NCBI GenBank assembly: GCA_963169105.1
Contig: OY720640.1
Location: 60,327,527 to 60,391,526 of the forward strand
Source: Ceriagrion tenellum
Lineage: Eukaryota > Arthropoda > Insecta > Odonata > Coenagrionidae
Direction of reading: 5' to 3'
DNA: 64,000 nt
Within the stretch, counting starts at the first letter, position 1. Every line of letters begins with the position of its first letter. Of this stretch, positions 42,924 to 53,960 are shown piece after piece. The translations under genes were made by a program, and so were the position numbers. A model generated the notes under the pieces. That model had not been told where the DNA came from. It was given only the letters and a program-made list of their open reading frames with translations, and searched no databases.

Positions 42924-43959
42924 CCGTTCGTACTCGCTAAAAACTTTCCTATCAAATACAGCGATGAATACAACAAACCTGAGAAGAATGAATTATTGCC
43001 ATTCGGGCCCTAAATGTTTTTTAGATTTTTTCAATATACCGTGCTTTTTCATTTAGATTTTTGTTGGCATTTATAGAAGAATTTTAATGCAGTTTTTTGA
43101 TTGAAAATGACTCAGTTGACTTTTAAATAGATGCTTATGAATATTTTTGTGGTTTTTTTGCAAATGAATAGGTATATCTCAGCTTGGTGAATGAATGCTG
43201 AAAAAAACTAGCTGGAGAAAAAAACTGCCGGAAATTCTGGAGAAAATTAACTGAATACACTGATGTATTAGGAAATAATGGAAAATTATGCGTTTCGCGG
43301 TCTGACAGAGGGGAGAATGCTGAGCGAAGAGAAGGATAAGTGTGGGCAGTTGTAATGGAGTTCAGCAGAGGTGGGAAATTTTATGAACAGAAAATAAACT
43401 AGTTCAAAGAAATACTAGGACTATTTTTGAACAACTTGTGTCATTTAATTCATGGAATATCTCTAAGAAATAATTCATTCACCGTTATAGCTTTGCTGTT
43501 GTTATTTTCGTTTGCTTGTATTTTCGCACCCATATTGATTTATCTTGGGCCAGTTTTTAGCCACTCTCTGCCACTGCAAGGGTAATAGTCAATTTCTTTA
43601 AATGGAAATAATTAGTTGTTTATTTTAATTGTTTAAATTTGTGGGGACATTTTTAACCTTTTATTACAATTCTAAAATTGTCTAATCCGAGTTGTTTTAA
43701 CCACTATCAACATTAATTTGTGTAAAATATAATTATGCATTGTGAAAAATGACTTTTATGAATTTAATTTCATCAGAAGAGAGCGGGATGGAGCGTATGG
43801 TGAAGTATACCTTTCGAGGTGAGCAAATTCAAAAACTCTTGTACTCTTTTGAAATGATTTCTCCGGCATGCCTCATCCTAACATACATCTCTTTCGCTTT
43901 TCTTAAACTCGATCATTGGTTCACACACGCTCTCCAATTCGTAGTGGCCATATTACACG

Positions 43960-44150
43960 GCACATTGTACAAACGAATGTGTGAACTTTTTCCTGAGGAA
44001 AATTGTACCGTGTAAAGCGGCAAATTGTGTGATATTCTAAGTGGTTGAACGGAAAATAGAACTAACTGATCTAACTCGATTCATTTTCTTGTATATTTTA
44101 TTATACATTCGTTTGTACAATAAAATTTACCGTGTAAAGCGGTTTTAAGA
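43960..44150. repeat. Paired ACCGTGTAAAGCGG and GTACAAACGAATG motifs
   Basis: ACCGTGTAAAGCGG occurs at 44007-44020 and 44129-44142. GTACAAACGAATG at 43968-43980 is inverted at 44108-44120. A related CACCGCTTAACACGGTG lies at 48579-48595. The motif itself is a small palindrome (ACCG...CGGT). It may be a terminal motif of an unrecognised element. Confidence 0.4.
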
Positions 44151-44469
44151 CTACAAATATTTACACTCTTGAGAGTCTCCTCTACCACAGGCACCCATGA
44201 CTTTCGTGGTTTACCCTTTGCTCTCGCTCCATGCTTTATCTGGATGTGGAAACGTTGAAAAAGTTGCATAGGGAAAGTATGAAACTTATTTTAAATTATA
44301 TGGAATGAGTTAGCAGTATCCACTGCCAGGATCAATAAATCTGGGAGAAATATGACTTTATTTCATTTCCATCAAGAACAATTGTTTCCTGCGGATGAAA
44401 CGGAGCGTGAATGGGACTATGTTTATAGTTTTTGGCCACCCAGGCGTATCTTTGGGGAGACAAAATACC

Positions 44470-44715
44470 TTTAGCGTGAATGAATGGGTGGGCCCCCGTG
44501 GGGTGGACTTGTGTCCCACATTCCCTCGACAACGGCGGGCATTGTGTCTTCGTCCTTCGACTATTTCTCGCCACCCCGAGCGAGCGGTGGTGGGTTGTCC
44601 GCGAGAGAGCGGAGTCATTGGCGCGAGTCGAAATGGCCCGCGTCGCGTATCGATCCTTTCTCGGATGTTACCATCCCGTTAGGGTTGGACGGGGTGGGAA
44701 GCGGCTACGACTAGG
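44470..44715. other. GC-rich patch
   Basis: GC- and CpG-rich sequence with open frames in five of six readings (62-95 codons), which is typical of GC-rich noncoding DNA. None shows a domain. It could be a CpG island. No core promoter motif is visible. Confidence 0.25.
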
Positions 44716-44799
44716 CAGGACTCTCCACTGAACCCTCCCTACATTTACGCGATGGTTGTGGAAGAAACTTTGGGGAATTTCCACTTCACTATTTATTTT

Positions 44800-44860
44800 T
44801 AAGTATCCTACCAATTAAGGTAGGTTCTGGTGAACGTCGCTGAACGGTGTCGTATCTCAG
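44800..44860 (-). mobile_element. LINE lineage B 3' tail only
   Basis: TATTTTTAAGTATCCTACC-AATTAAGGTAGGTTCTGGTGAACG is the minus-strand 3' end of lineage B, as at 2545, 31330 and 45147. No coding part is attached, so this is an extremely truncated insertion. Confidence 0.6.
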
Positions 44861-45144
44861 CTCCTCGTGTATTGCGGTAAGGAGGATTAAGTCATATCGT
44901 TTCGTAGTTCTTCACGGGGGTAATGAAATGATCATTTTCATGTGATGTGATTAAAACAGTTGAACTCCATATGGTCGGATTACCGGTAGCTATTCCAGTT
45001 CCTTGACGTCATGCAGCCGATTCCCGATGAAGTATTTTTTAGACGCGCAGTGCGCGCAAAGTTTAAATGAGAAAAGTTTTCTTAAAACCATGTTTATTGT
45101 AAACAAAAGTTTGGTGCAGAACAATTAAGAACATTTATATCACT

Positions 45145-45598
45145 TTTTAAGTATTCTACCGGTAAAGTTAGGTTCTGTTAAATGTCAGAGAAACTCCTTC
45201 CGGTTTCCTACACTTTCAGAGGTCTATCTCGCTCTGGTATATCGTTTTTCGCCTAACCGTACATTCTACCCCTCTTCATCCCGTCCATGAAACCTGTTCT
45301 CTTTCTTCCCCTTCCCCGCTTGCTCAATATCCTTTCCTCTATCACCTTCTGGAGCAACCCATCACCCCTTATTACATCCTCCAGCTTCCTACTCTATCGA
45401 TCTCAAATTTCATTTAGAAGTTTTCTTTTCTCCCACCATCTCAAGTACTTCCTCGTTAGTCTTCCTTTCCGTCTTTCTCCATCCACCTTCTCCATCCTTC
45501 CCCACATCCACATCTCAAATGCCTGCAGCCTATTCTCTTCCTCCTTTCTGAGGGTCCACGTTTCTGCTCCAAACAACGCTACGCTCTATTAGGACCAT
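45145..45598 (-). mobile_element. LINE reverse transcriptase, C-terminal fragment (lineage B)
   Basis: On the minus strand it reads ALFGAETWTLRKEEENRLQA, then FEMWMWGRMEKV, a frameshifted NEEVLEMV equivalent, KLLNEI, LEDVIRGDGLLQKVIEERIL and GRGRKRTGFMDGMKRG. Frameshifts and stops break it. The 3' end, CCGGTAGAATACTT, is at 45147. The plus-strand frame 45287-45592 is its antisense shadow. Confidence 0.8.
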
Positions 45599-45604
45599 CA
45601 AACG

Positions 45605-45835
45605 GTTGAGGTTGGTTTAAACGGGATGAAGAAAATGTCTTTCACAGTTTTACTGGAGCAGACTTATCTCTATCCGCACGCCATATCTTTCTTCAATACT
45701 GCATACCTCCTACCTATCTTCATGAAATCCATGAAGTATATACTCATTGTTCTTCTTCCTCGGTTTCTAACCTTCCTTCCCTCTATATCCGCCTCCTGCA
45801 TCCTTTCTCATGTAATCCTCTGTACCAACTAAGGA
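45605..45835 (-). mobile_element. LINE C-terminal remnant next to lineage B copy
   Basis: The minus strand gives LRKDAGGGYRGKEG, KPRKKNNEYILHGFHEDR and a conserved spacing that resembles the DLL-x-x-IEGRIEGKRGRGRPR...MDDIK tail. It abuts the lineage B copy but is not collinear with it, so it is a separate old insertion. Confidence 0.4.
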
Positions 45836-46339
45836 GGTTGGAAAAAGTAATGCAAGCGATATTTCACTTCATCCTTGTCATTAATTTTGCCATTTCAGTT
45901 GCTACAGTTGAGGTATTACGTGTCCGATTCTCATATTTCATTATCGTCAAATTTAAGTTAAATTCCAGAGGCAATGAAATAGCTTGTGACTGGTAGGCCA
46001 CGCGTACTCTATACAAAACCCTCTTTTAGCATCCATATTTTTTCTTTACCTTCGTCTATGAGCATCCACGGCCATGCGTCCTCCATATTATTTTAACGTT
46101 CTTTGTTCTAACCACCTTCTTTGCCTTCTCCTAATTTGTTCCCGATGTTTTCACGCCTCAACCGCCGCACTTCTTCGTTCGTCTTCTTTTTCGTTTGAAT
46201 TGATGAATTACCACTTGGTAACATTACACTTAGTGTTCTTATTCTCTGACCAGTTCTAATTTTTATAATATCACCATGATCATAAAAAATCAGAATACTA
46301 GTTTACCTTCCTATGGCGTCTAATTTATAGGATGTGAAT

Positions 46340-46815
46340 TACGGGCTGGTAATGAGCTTGATATGGAGGGTAGTGTTCTATGGGGTAGAAAGGAGGACGA
46401 AATGGACTGCGGGAATATGAGATGTGGGTGTGGGTAAGAATGGAGAAGGTGAGGTGGACGTAAAGGAAGACTAATGCGGAAGTGCTTGAGATGGTGGGCG
46501 AGGAAAAGAAACTTCTTAATGAATTTCCAGATCGGCAGAGTAGGTGGCTGGAGGATGTAATAATGAGCGATGGGTTTCTCAAGAGTGTGATAGAGGGAAG
46601 GATGTTGGACGTTGAACTAGAGCAAGCGGGGAAGAGGAAGAAAGAGAGTAGGTTTTCATGGACAGAATGAAGAAGGGTATCGTATGCTGAGGCGAGAAAA
46701 AATATGTCGGAAAAGGATATACTAGAGTGAGGCAAGCCCCTGAAAGTGTAGAAATCCGGGAGGAGATTCTCCGGCGTTCAACAAAACGTATCATAACCGG
46801 TAAAATACTTTTTAA
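46340..46815 (+). mobile_element. LINE reverse transcriptase, C-terminal fragment (lineage B)
   Basis: The plus strand reads MSLIWRVVFYGVERRT, then after frameshifts RMEKVRWT, NAEVLEMVGEEKKLLNEFPD, RQSRWLEDVIMSDGFLKSVI and EGRMLDVE. The usual 3' end (GAGATTCTCCGGCGTTCAAC, then CCGGTAAAATACTT) follows at 46756-46812. It is inverted relative to the copy at 45145-45598. The minus frame 46325-46735 is its shadow. Confidence 0.8.
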
Positions 46816-47409
46816 AAATATACGGAGAGAAAAATATACTATACTGAGAGAAAATTATACTATATAAGCTTGCGTTTTTTCCATGAACGTACGCTCTCGA
46901 GTATGTTGTCAGCAGTAACGCACGCGTTGTTTAATTTACCATCTAGCATTCGGAAAAACCCCTCGCTTCATGTCATTTTCCCAGCACGTGTGACAAAAAA
47001 ACTTTTGTCCGATTACTTTCCCGCTGCGTGTACTCATTTCCAGTCTTAAGAACCCGACGATGCGCTTCATCCATTTCCTTTCCCCGTTCGTCCTATTCTC
47101 CTTTCCCAATTCTCTCTCTTTATCATCTCTCATTCCCGTTCTAGGAAACACTGCCGCCCATTCCATTAAAAAATATTCCTTTTGAAAAAAATGAAAGGAA
47201 ATGCGAAAGCCAGCAATCCCGCCGGCGGGTGATTTTTAGTGGGACCATTTTTTTAGCGTGCGCGAGAGGCGTTCGTCCATTTGGTCCGATTGGTCGAACT
47301 CGATCGACTCGTAAATAAACGGCAGCCGCCGGCGATATTACTCGGGTGATTCCAACTTCTCCCGGTTGTTCCCGTAAGCGTGGAAGCGCCTTGGATGTGT
47401 CTCGCGGAA
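46816..47409. other. No supported gene; GC-rich at 47210-47400
   Basis: A GC-richer block (CCGCCGGCGG and CAGCCGCCGGCG) lies just left of the SINE2. No promoter motif or frame of note is present. Confidence 0.4.
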
Positions 47410-47419
47410 GGAAGGTACT

Positions 47420-47724
47420 AGGGGGATACGGTTGGTGTGGTGGCTAGAGTACTGGCTACCCTTGCGGGCGGCCAGGGTTCAAATCTCTGCAGAGGAGGAT
47501 GTTTTTCATAAGAAATCCGATCCCTACTAGAGTGTCTTGTGGAAGGCACTTCAAGTACAGTATTCCGTCTGTCGGATGAGACGTTAAGCCGTGATCCCCT
47601 TGGCGCCTTTCGTTAAGAGAAGGCTAACGCCGACGCCGGGTTTCTATCCACCCTTCCTCCCTTTCCTGTCCCCTATGGCGCAAATGACCTTAGCCGTCGG
47701 TCACCTCACCAAATATCCAATCCA
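47420..47724 (+). mobile_element. SINE2, full-length copy with target duplication
   Basis: The 305-bp element has a pol III box A (GGTGTGGTGGCTAGAGTACTGG, about 47432-47453), a box B (GGGTTCAAATCTC, about 47475-47487), a long unique body and a 3' end CACCTCACCAAATATCCAATCC. It is flanked by GGAAGGTACT (47410-47419 and 47725-47734), a perfect 10-bp duplication. It is a tRNA-derived SINE mobilised by a partner LINE. Other copies lie at 1556-1889, 19055-19105 and 58778-59945. Confidence 0.88.
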
Positions 47725-47734
47725 GGAAGGTACT

Positions 47735-48560
47735 CCCTCATTTCTGCTCTCCAAATGAGTTTCTCTCCTCTTGAGGCATGTTTTAGCATCATGGCTTTAA
47801 ATTTTTCAAAGCGTTTTGCAAATGGTGTAGGATATTTGGAAAATTCTAGATGGCATTGCTTGATAATATAATAAAAATTTTACTCATTTCAGGAATTACA
47901 AGTAGTACAAAATAGGTAACCCCTAAGGTTGGGCCTGTATTGGGGCTACTATTAGATAATCCATGCAAAATCAATAGCAACAAACATAAAATGATTTCAG
48001 TTTTGCAATCAAGTGTTTAACAATACATCGAATAATTGTAATCTAATACAAAAATGACTCGGAGATTTACAGTGATATTCGGTGATTACATAATATGAGA
48101 CATATATATACAAGGTCAGAAAAAATTACTATAACAATAGTATTACATTAACGCTTCATTTTTCGTACATTTATTCAATGAATATTTAATGCAAATTACC
48201 GTAAAAACCTCGATGTTTTTATAAGTTATAACTAATTCTTTATTTCATTGAGAAATTTTCCGATGTTTCTTTCTTCCTTGATGTGTGTCGGAAGGACATT
48301 AAATATTTTTCGTGACATATAAACAAGACAGCTTCGGAATATAGTTAGATTAGGCTTAGGTAAAGAAACAGCATCACTATCACGCAGACTAAGGACTTGT
48401 GTATATGGACCAAAAGTAAATTCTCTCTAAAGTCCGTTTTATTCGGGCACGAACTTGCTCAATTTTAACCTGCATTTTTTCCTCAATCTGGCGTGCAATA
48501 GCTGTTGAAGATAGAGGGTAGCTATTTTGCCATCCCGCGTTCTTGCATTTGCGCATGCAT
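47735..48560. other. No supported feature
   Basis: AT-rich sequence without open frames of note or recognised repeats. Confidence 0.45.
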
Positions 48561-48660
48561 TATGGCAATTCACCGCTTAACACGGTGCAATTTGAAAAGC
48601 TTGTCCATACATACTTGAGCCTTTGCATTTACATGCACCGTTTAAAACGGGCTTAAAAAT
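48561..48660. repeat. CACCGCTTAACACGGTG palindromic motif
   Basis: CACCGCTTAACACGGTG (48579-48595) and CACCGTTTAAAACGGG (48636-48651) are two imperfect palindromes of the same design as ACCGTGTAAAGCGG at 44.0-44.1 kb. TGCAAT or AATTG flanks the motif at both sites. The family is unknown. Confidence 0.35.
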
Positions 48661-49559
48661 GACATTCACCTTCTCATATGACAGTCAAGGAACCTTCTCA
48701 TAGTGAAGGTAATCTGTCAATCCCATCTTTCTTTTCACCTATTCCAAAATTATATGTTGCCCACACTTGGCGGATTTTATCCAAGGTTTAATGTCTCTCT
48801 CTAGAACAATTTCATATAGTTGAATAAGTATATTGGTTATGTAAATGTTTAATGATTTATGATCTACTTTATATCGCGTATAAAATATACCGGGACTGCT
48901 CCACTATGACTTAAGCCTCCAGTTTTAATGTTGGCTCTGTGTTCCAGGGTGCCTTTTGCAAAAAATTCAAATTTACCTTTTCTTTCAAAATCTGAATATT
49001 CAGGCGATATTTTGTGGAACCGAAGCTTCACTGAAAGATCAGAAAAATAGAAAATTATACGAGCATTGTAATCCTCTAATTGCCCTTATTTTTTATTATT
49101 TTTCAGGTAGATTTACTTTCCTGGACAGGTATACCTATTTCCCTTATAAATAATATATTTCCCTTATAAATAGTATCTAGAGAGTGAGGCGTATGATAAG
49201 AGATTTGGGGAGTGGAAAAATGATTTTGAGATTAAACACTTTAAACATGTAATTTCATTCTTCATTATTTGCACCTTCCCCCTGCTTTGCATCCTTTTTC
49301 TGACGGGTATTCCGTCCTTGTTTTAATGGGACCAATTTTTTGAATGGTTATTCTCGACAACTTCTTAAGATGATCGAATTCAGTCTTAAATTGCTATAAG
49401 ATTTCTCTTTTTTCGACTTTTCCCGTGGAAAAATGTGGTCATTTATCCCACCAGGACCCAAAAAGGTCTGCAAAATACGGCCGGCATACAGCCATTTCAC
49501 TCCGGTTTCCTTGTGGTATTAATATAAATATTAAATAGCTAGCCTTGATTGTTTCTTTG

Positions 49560-50740
49560 CTTGTTGATTCTAGTATATAATTTTCCAGTAATTTGTGGGT
49601 CTTTCCCGTAGTTCTCTTCAATACTTAGGCATGTAAAACCAGATTTTTCCCCGATTTCCTTACCATGCTGCTAGCCCTCTTTTCTTAACCTTCTCATATT
49701 TACAATCTATCCTACCACTTCTTCGCTGGAACTTCTTCTCCACGAAGAACTTCTCGTCGATTCGGCGGCTGTCATTTTTTCTTTTCGAAAAAGTTAAAAA
49801 ATGGCCCCAATGATTGGCGGAATTCTCACATGTGATCCGATCAATGTGTAGCTCTTTCTCGTTGTTTCTTCAATTTTGAGACATGTAAAACCAGATTTTT
49901 CCCCGATTTCCTTACCATGCTGCTAGCCCTCTTTTCTTCACCTTCTCATATTTACACTCTATCCTACCACTTCTTCGCTGGAACTTCTTCTCCACGAAGA
50001 AGAACTTCTCGTCGATTCGGCGGCTGTCATTTTTTCTTTTCGAAAAAGTTAAAAAATGGCCCCAGTGATTGGCGGAATTCTCACATGTGATCCGATCAAT
50101 GTGTAGCTCTTTCTCGTTGTTTCTTCAATTTTGAGACATGTAAAACCAGATTTTCTACTGATTTCCACGCCATGCGAGGACGCGCAGTCACTCATCTTTC
50201 TTATGCCCTCTGTTCTTCCCAGCTTAGCCTAAAACTTCTTCGCTTGTCTTCCTATCCCCATTTAAAGAGACTGATTTCTTGATTCATTCAATTTATAGCT
50301 CTTTTCCTTAGTTTTCTTCAATTTTTAGGCATGTCAAATCAGATGTGTTACCTATTATCAAGCCATGCGAGGCCATACAGTCACCCATCTTTCTGCTGCC
50401 TTCAATTATTCCCAACTTTGCCCAGCACTTCTTCGTTTGCCCTCATATCCCCATTTAAATACCTTAATTTCTTGATTCATTCAATTTTTATGTAGCTCTT
50501 TCCTGTAGTTTTTTTAAATGTTATGGTATGTAAAACGAGATTTTCTACTGATTTCCAATCCATGCGAGGCTGTGCAGAGGCCCCCATTTTTCTGATGTTC
50601 TCTGTTCTTCCCAACTTTGCCTTACTCTTCTTTGTTTGTCTCCCTCTACCCATTTGAAGAGAAATTTCTCGATTCTTCGGTTGTTATTTCTTTCCTCTCG
50701 AAGAAGTGGGGCACGATCCTAGCGATTGGTGGGAACGAAG
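49560..50740. repeat. Five-unit tandem array
   Basis: Units start near 49619, 49871, 50126, 50319 and 50517, each with CAAT-(T)n-AGGCATGTAAAACCAGAT or a variant. The periods are about 252, 255, 193 and 198 bp. Shared blocks are CATGCGAGG or CATGCTGCTAG, CTTCTTCGCTGG or CTTCTTCGTTTG, and GATTCATTCAATTT. The first two units are nearly identical, including the TCTTCTCCACGAAGAACTTC and TTTCGAAAAAGTTAAAAAATGG segments, and so are a recent duplication. The others are older. Confidence 0.88.
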
Positions 50741-50749
50741 AATAATTTT

Positions 50750-51010
50750 TTATTTCACTTCGGTGGCTCGGTGCGGCACGGATAGGATGAAAAGCGTGTG
50801 CCCAAGATGCCTGCCGTGTGTTCTTCGGAGCAGCGGGCGGGGGATGAGAACTGGCGATGGTATCGCCTGACCCGCTGATGGAGTTCGCTTGGGGAAGTAA
50901 TGTCTTCGATTGGAGGGCGTGTGGCCGGTGTGATCGCGTGTTTTCTCAGCCGTGTTTGCCCTTTAGATTCGCCGCGCCCAGTCGTCCGTGCACGCTCCGC
51001 TTCTGTTTGT
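50750..51010. other. GC-rich patch after the tandem array
   Basis: GC-rich sequence (GCAGCGGGCGGGGGATGAG and neighbours) without an open frame of note. It may be regulatory, but only the composition supports this. Confidence 0.25.
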
Positions 51011-51334
51011 CTCCCATCCGTGGTCTAATTTAACGACGGTTCATGCAGCCATCTCTCATTCTTCAAATTTGGCGTTTCTATCAATTTCGATAGGATGATA
51101 TTCGATTGGTGTTTGGACTGGCATAAACTTAATGTACTCATTTGATTGGTCATCTCTAAAAGTATTTGTGCAAAATATGTCCTGCATAGTATAGTAATTC
51201 TAACTTAGTAATTTTCCTCACTACTCTATTGTTCGAGGAGCCTGACCGGTTTCCTGCATGTTTTATTGCATTTCAATCCACTATGAGATTTTGCTTCTAC
51301 TTCATTGATCGTTTATTCGTAAGATCGATTGACT

Positions 51335-51960
51335 GGCGCCCGTCTTCCTTCCCTAACTAATCCCAGTATCCTTTTTCCCGGTTGGTCTTCTTATACACTT
51401 TCCTATCTATATGGCCTGTATACTTACTTCTTGGCCTTTAATTATCTTTCGGCATTTTGCTCTCAAATTTGCTTTTTATTATTTTTTTCACAAACCCATT
51501 GTCTCTCTGGGTGTACCCAATCTATCTTGTTCTTCTTTCCTTTAAAGTTTTCTCTATGGCCCTCCAACCTCCTGTGAATTTCTTCATTTATTATTTTATC
51601 CACCTAATTGTACTTCAGCTTTTTCCTCTAACACTTTGTTTAGAGTGCTCCTAATCTTTCTTGGTATGTTTTTCCGACGGTCCACGTTTCCGACCCATGG
51701 AATCTAGAGGATAGTTTCAAGCCTTACTCGGTGGAATTCCTTGATATCAGGGATAGAAGAATTAACTCTGCCCATGACCCATGGAATGCCACGATTCATA
51801 TGAATGTCTCCAATTACTGTTTCCTTGTATGTAGCCCTTTCTCCTTGAAACTCAGTAGTCGCCTTTTCATCATGGACGCTTTCTTAGCCTGGGCTTTTCT
51901 ACACAAGTTGTCTGGTTTTTACTTCGCCCGTCCGGCGTGATGATATTACCGATTTCAATG
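51335..51960 (-). mobile_element. RTE-like LINE fragment (lineage D)
   Basis: The minus strand gives IITPDGRSKN, KKASMMKRRLLSFKEKGLHT and RKQ. Further on it has KKNKIDWVHPERQWVCEKNN, where the DNA matches RWIGHTxRHNGFVKxI-x-x in another frame. The blocks match the 28830-29465 fragment in order, with heavier decay. The open frames on the plus strand (51329-51654) are shadows. Confidence 0.65.
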
Positions 51961-53069
51961 AAGGAATTCACTTTATCTCTGAGTTTTTATATCCATTTTG
52001 CTTACAACGAACAGTCAACAAACAAAGCATTGTCGTTTTTTTTAGAAAAATGTCATTTTTCTCATGTTTTTCCTATTCTCTCGTTTAACATAATGTAATT
52101 TCAAGCTCTAATTCAGTTCAAGAATTAAGTAGCGACGGAAGGTTTGATTTTGTATTTCATATGCATTAGACGATACGTTTCTCTTCATATAACATTGATC
52201 CCCATCTGTATTTTGAACACTCCTTACTTCCAAACTTAAAGATGGAGTCTAACAAAAAATAGTCCGCATCTTTCCTGGGAGTATTTGTCTATGTTAGAAA
52301 CGCCCAAGGGCCCCAGGGTTCCCCATGTGGATCCTTTTTATGAAACTAATTTTTAATAAATCGGTTGAAGGGCCTCAAATTGGGCTCTCCAATGGTTCTA
52401 AATTATCGCAATGTATTGATGATGTATAAATCCAATTTCATGATGTGGAGTGATTCTTTGATTTTTCTACTTTTCATTTTAATGCCCTCCATCAGCATAA
52501 TTAATTCTACCTCTCTACTTATTCACGATATAATTACTATCAGGTATTCCCTCGTTGATTACATATACAATTAAACAGTCTTACTCATATTTGTGATATT
52601 TCATAAACACTCCGTTGAAGATTGGATAAAATTTAATTAATGTACTAAAAATTTCACGCTTGGTATTACTTGGGTGAGTCCAAAGAGGTGTAGTACAAGT
52701 GATTCAATCGTGTCTCTACCTTGAAATAATGAATTCTCAATGGTTGCGAAGTCTTTGAGAAAATTCCAGAGAATTCCAAGTGAGTAAGGATTGCTGCTGT
52801 AGTGATTCTTGGAGCTCTGCTCGATGGAGTACGCTCTAACGTAACACTGGTCAACAGGAAAGGGAAAGAATTGTGAGCCAAGGTCTTGGACGAATTACAC
52901 GTAACAGTCGTTGGAATGTACCAGCGTGGAGTAGTTTATAAGGATTCAAGCTTGAGATTATGATTGCGGACAGCCTGTTATGAATTTGGAACGTGCACTG
53001 AAGTCGTAGCAGACTAGTATTTTGGTGCTCAATCTGCTGGCGCTGTATTGCCCAAGACCTCAAGGTTGT
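51961..53069. other. No supported gene
   Basis: Frames here are 69-71 codons and lack motifs. No repeat partner was seen. Confidence 0.45.
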
Positions 53070-53960
53070 TTAAGTGAGATAGTTCCCTAGTCATAATAGA
53101 GACCATAATCGAGTTTTACGTTTCAATTCCACCAGCTGTGGGACACATGAATTCAATATTTCATTATTAATCGTGCAATAATATAGTTTTGCATCAGAGA
53201 AAAAGTCATTAGATGAAAATACAGTTATACAGTAAGTCCTCGGAATGCGTCGTTTCGATTTACGTCTGATTCGATGTTACGTCAATGCTGACAAGGGCCG
53301 TCGGAAAATTTTTTCCTGTTTAATGCTAATAAAATAGACCGTATGTGCATATGCTTGCGTTTTTTGATGGTTAAGACATAATCATCCTATCTTTATAGCT
53401 ATGTTTCCTGGGTAAAGACAAAAAATCGAATTCTGAAATTAACGCCTTGATTTATCGCTGGATTAAAGTGGTCACAAATATCTGGATCCGTTTTACGTTG
53501 TTTCGACTTACGTCGCTCTTCTTCAACACGCATCTCCGACGTAAATCGAGGACTTACTTTATCTAAATGAGTCTTGAACGTGACTCATTTTTTTGCGCGG
53601 TACGTTTAAAACTCCGCCAACACGGAAGGTTTTTTTGTGATCCCGATGAATTTACTAAGGTGACAGTATAATTAATTTTCAAAAATAATTGAGAGAACAT
53701 ACAGACTACACACTGCTAGTTTTTATGACTAGATTTCGGAGTTCGAAATTCCTCATTTTTAAAATAACCTCTCTCCGCAGCGCAAACCTGTGCCATTTCC
53801 CATGTAAAAGGGCTGGTATTTTTTTAGAAAATTACTCGGAAAGTAGTACGATAAGGGGTTGAATTTTTGGTATCTTTGTAAGGGTGAGATATTTTTCTTT
53901 AAAATGAGATCAACTTTATTGATTTCTCGGTGAAATGGTATTTTGCTCAAACTACCGTAA
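53070..53960 (+). mobile_element. TTAA-type MITE carrying a Tigger-type insert
   Basis: It aligns from end to end with 26513-27073 once 53222-53559 is removed. Shared blocks include CCTAGTCAT-ATAGAGACCAT, GTGCAATAATATAGTTTT, CCCATGTAAA-GGGCTGGTAT and GATATTTTTCTTTAAAATGA. The left TTAA is present (53070-53073). The right end reads CTACCGTAA, so one base of the TTAA is changed. The copies differ by many substitutions. Confidence 0.75.
53230..53559 (+). mobile_element. pogo/Tigger-type MITE, copy 2, nested
   Basis: It starts CAGTAAGTCCTCGG and ends CGAGGACTTACTT. It aligns over its full length with 11486-11814. The empty site at 26672-26685 shows that it entered at a TA (53220-53221 and 53560-53561). 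Eight bases (CAGTTATA) between the TA and the terminus look like a small duplication of the end. There is no coding capacity. Confidence 0.82.

Noticed and set aside
43375..43395. Third hAT MITE (CAGAGGTGGGAAATTTT)
   Set aside because: No right terminus and no 8-bp duplication could be found; likely a chance match.
49560..50740. CRISPR array
   Set aside because: The units are 190-255 bp and similar along their whole length, with no short repeat and unique spacer structure, and the genome is eukaryotic.
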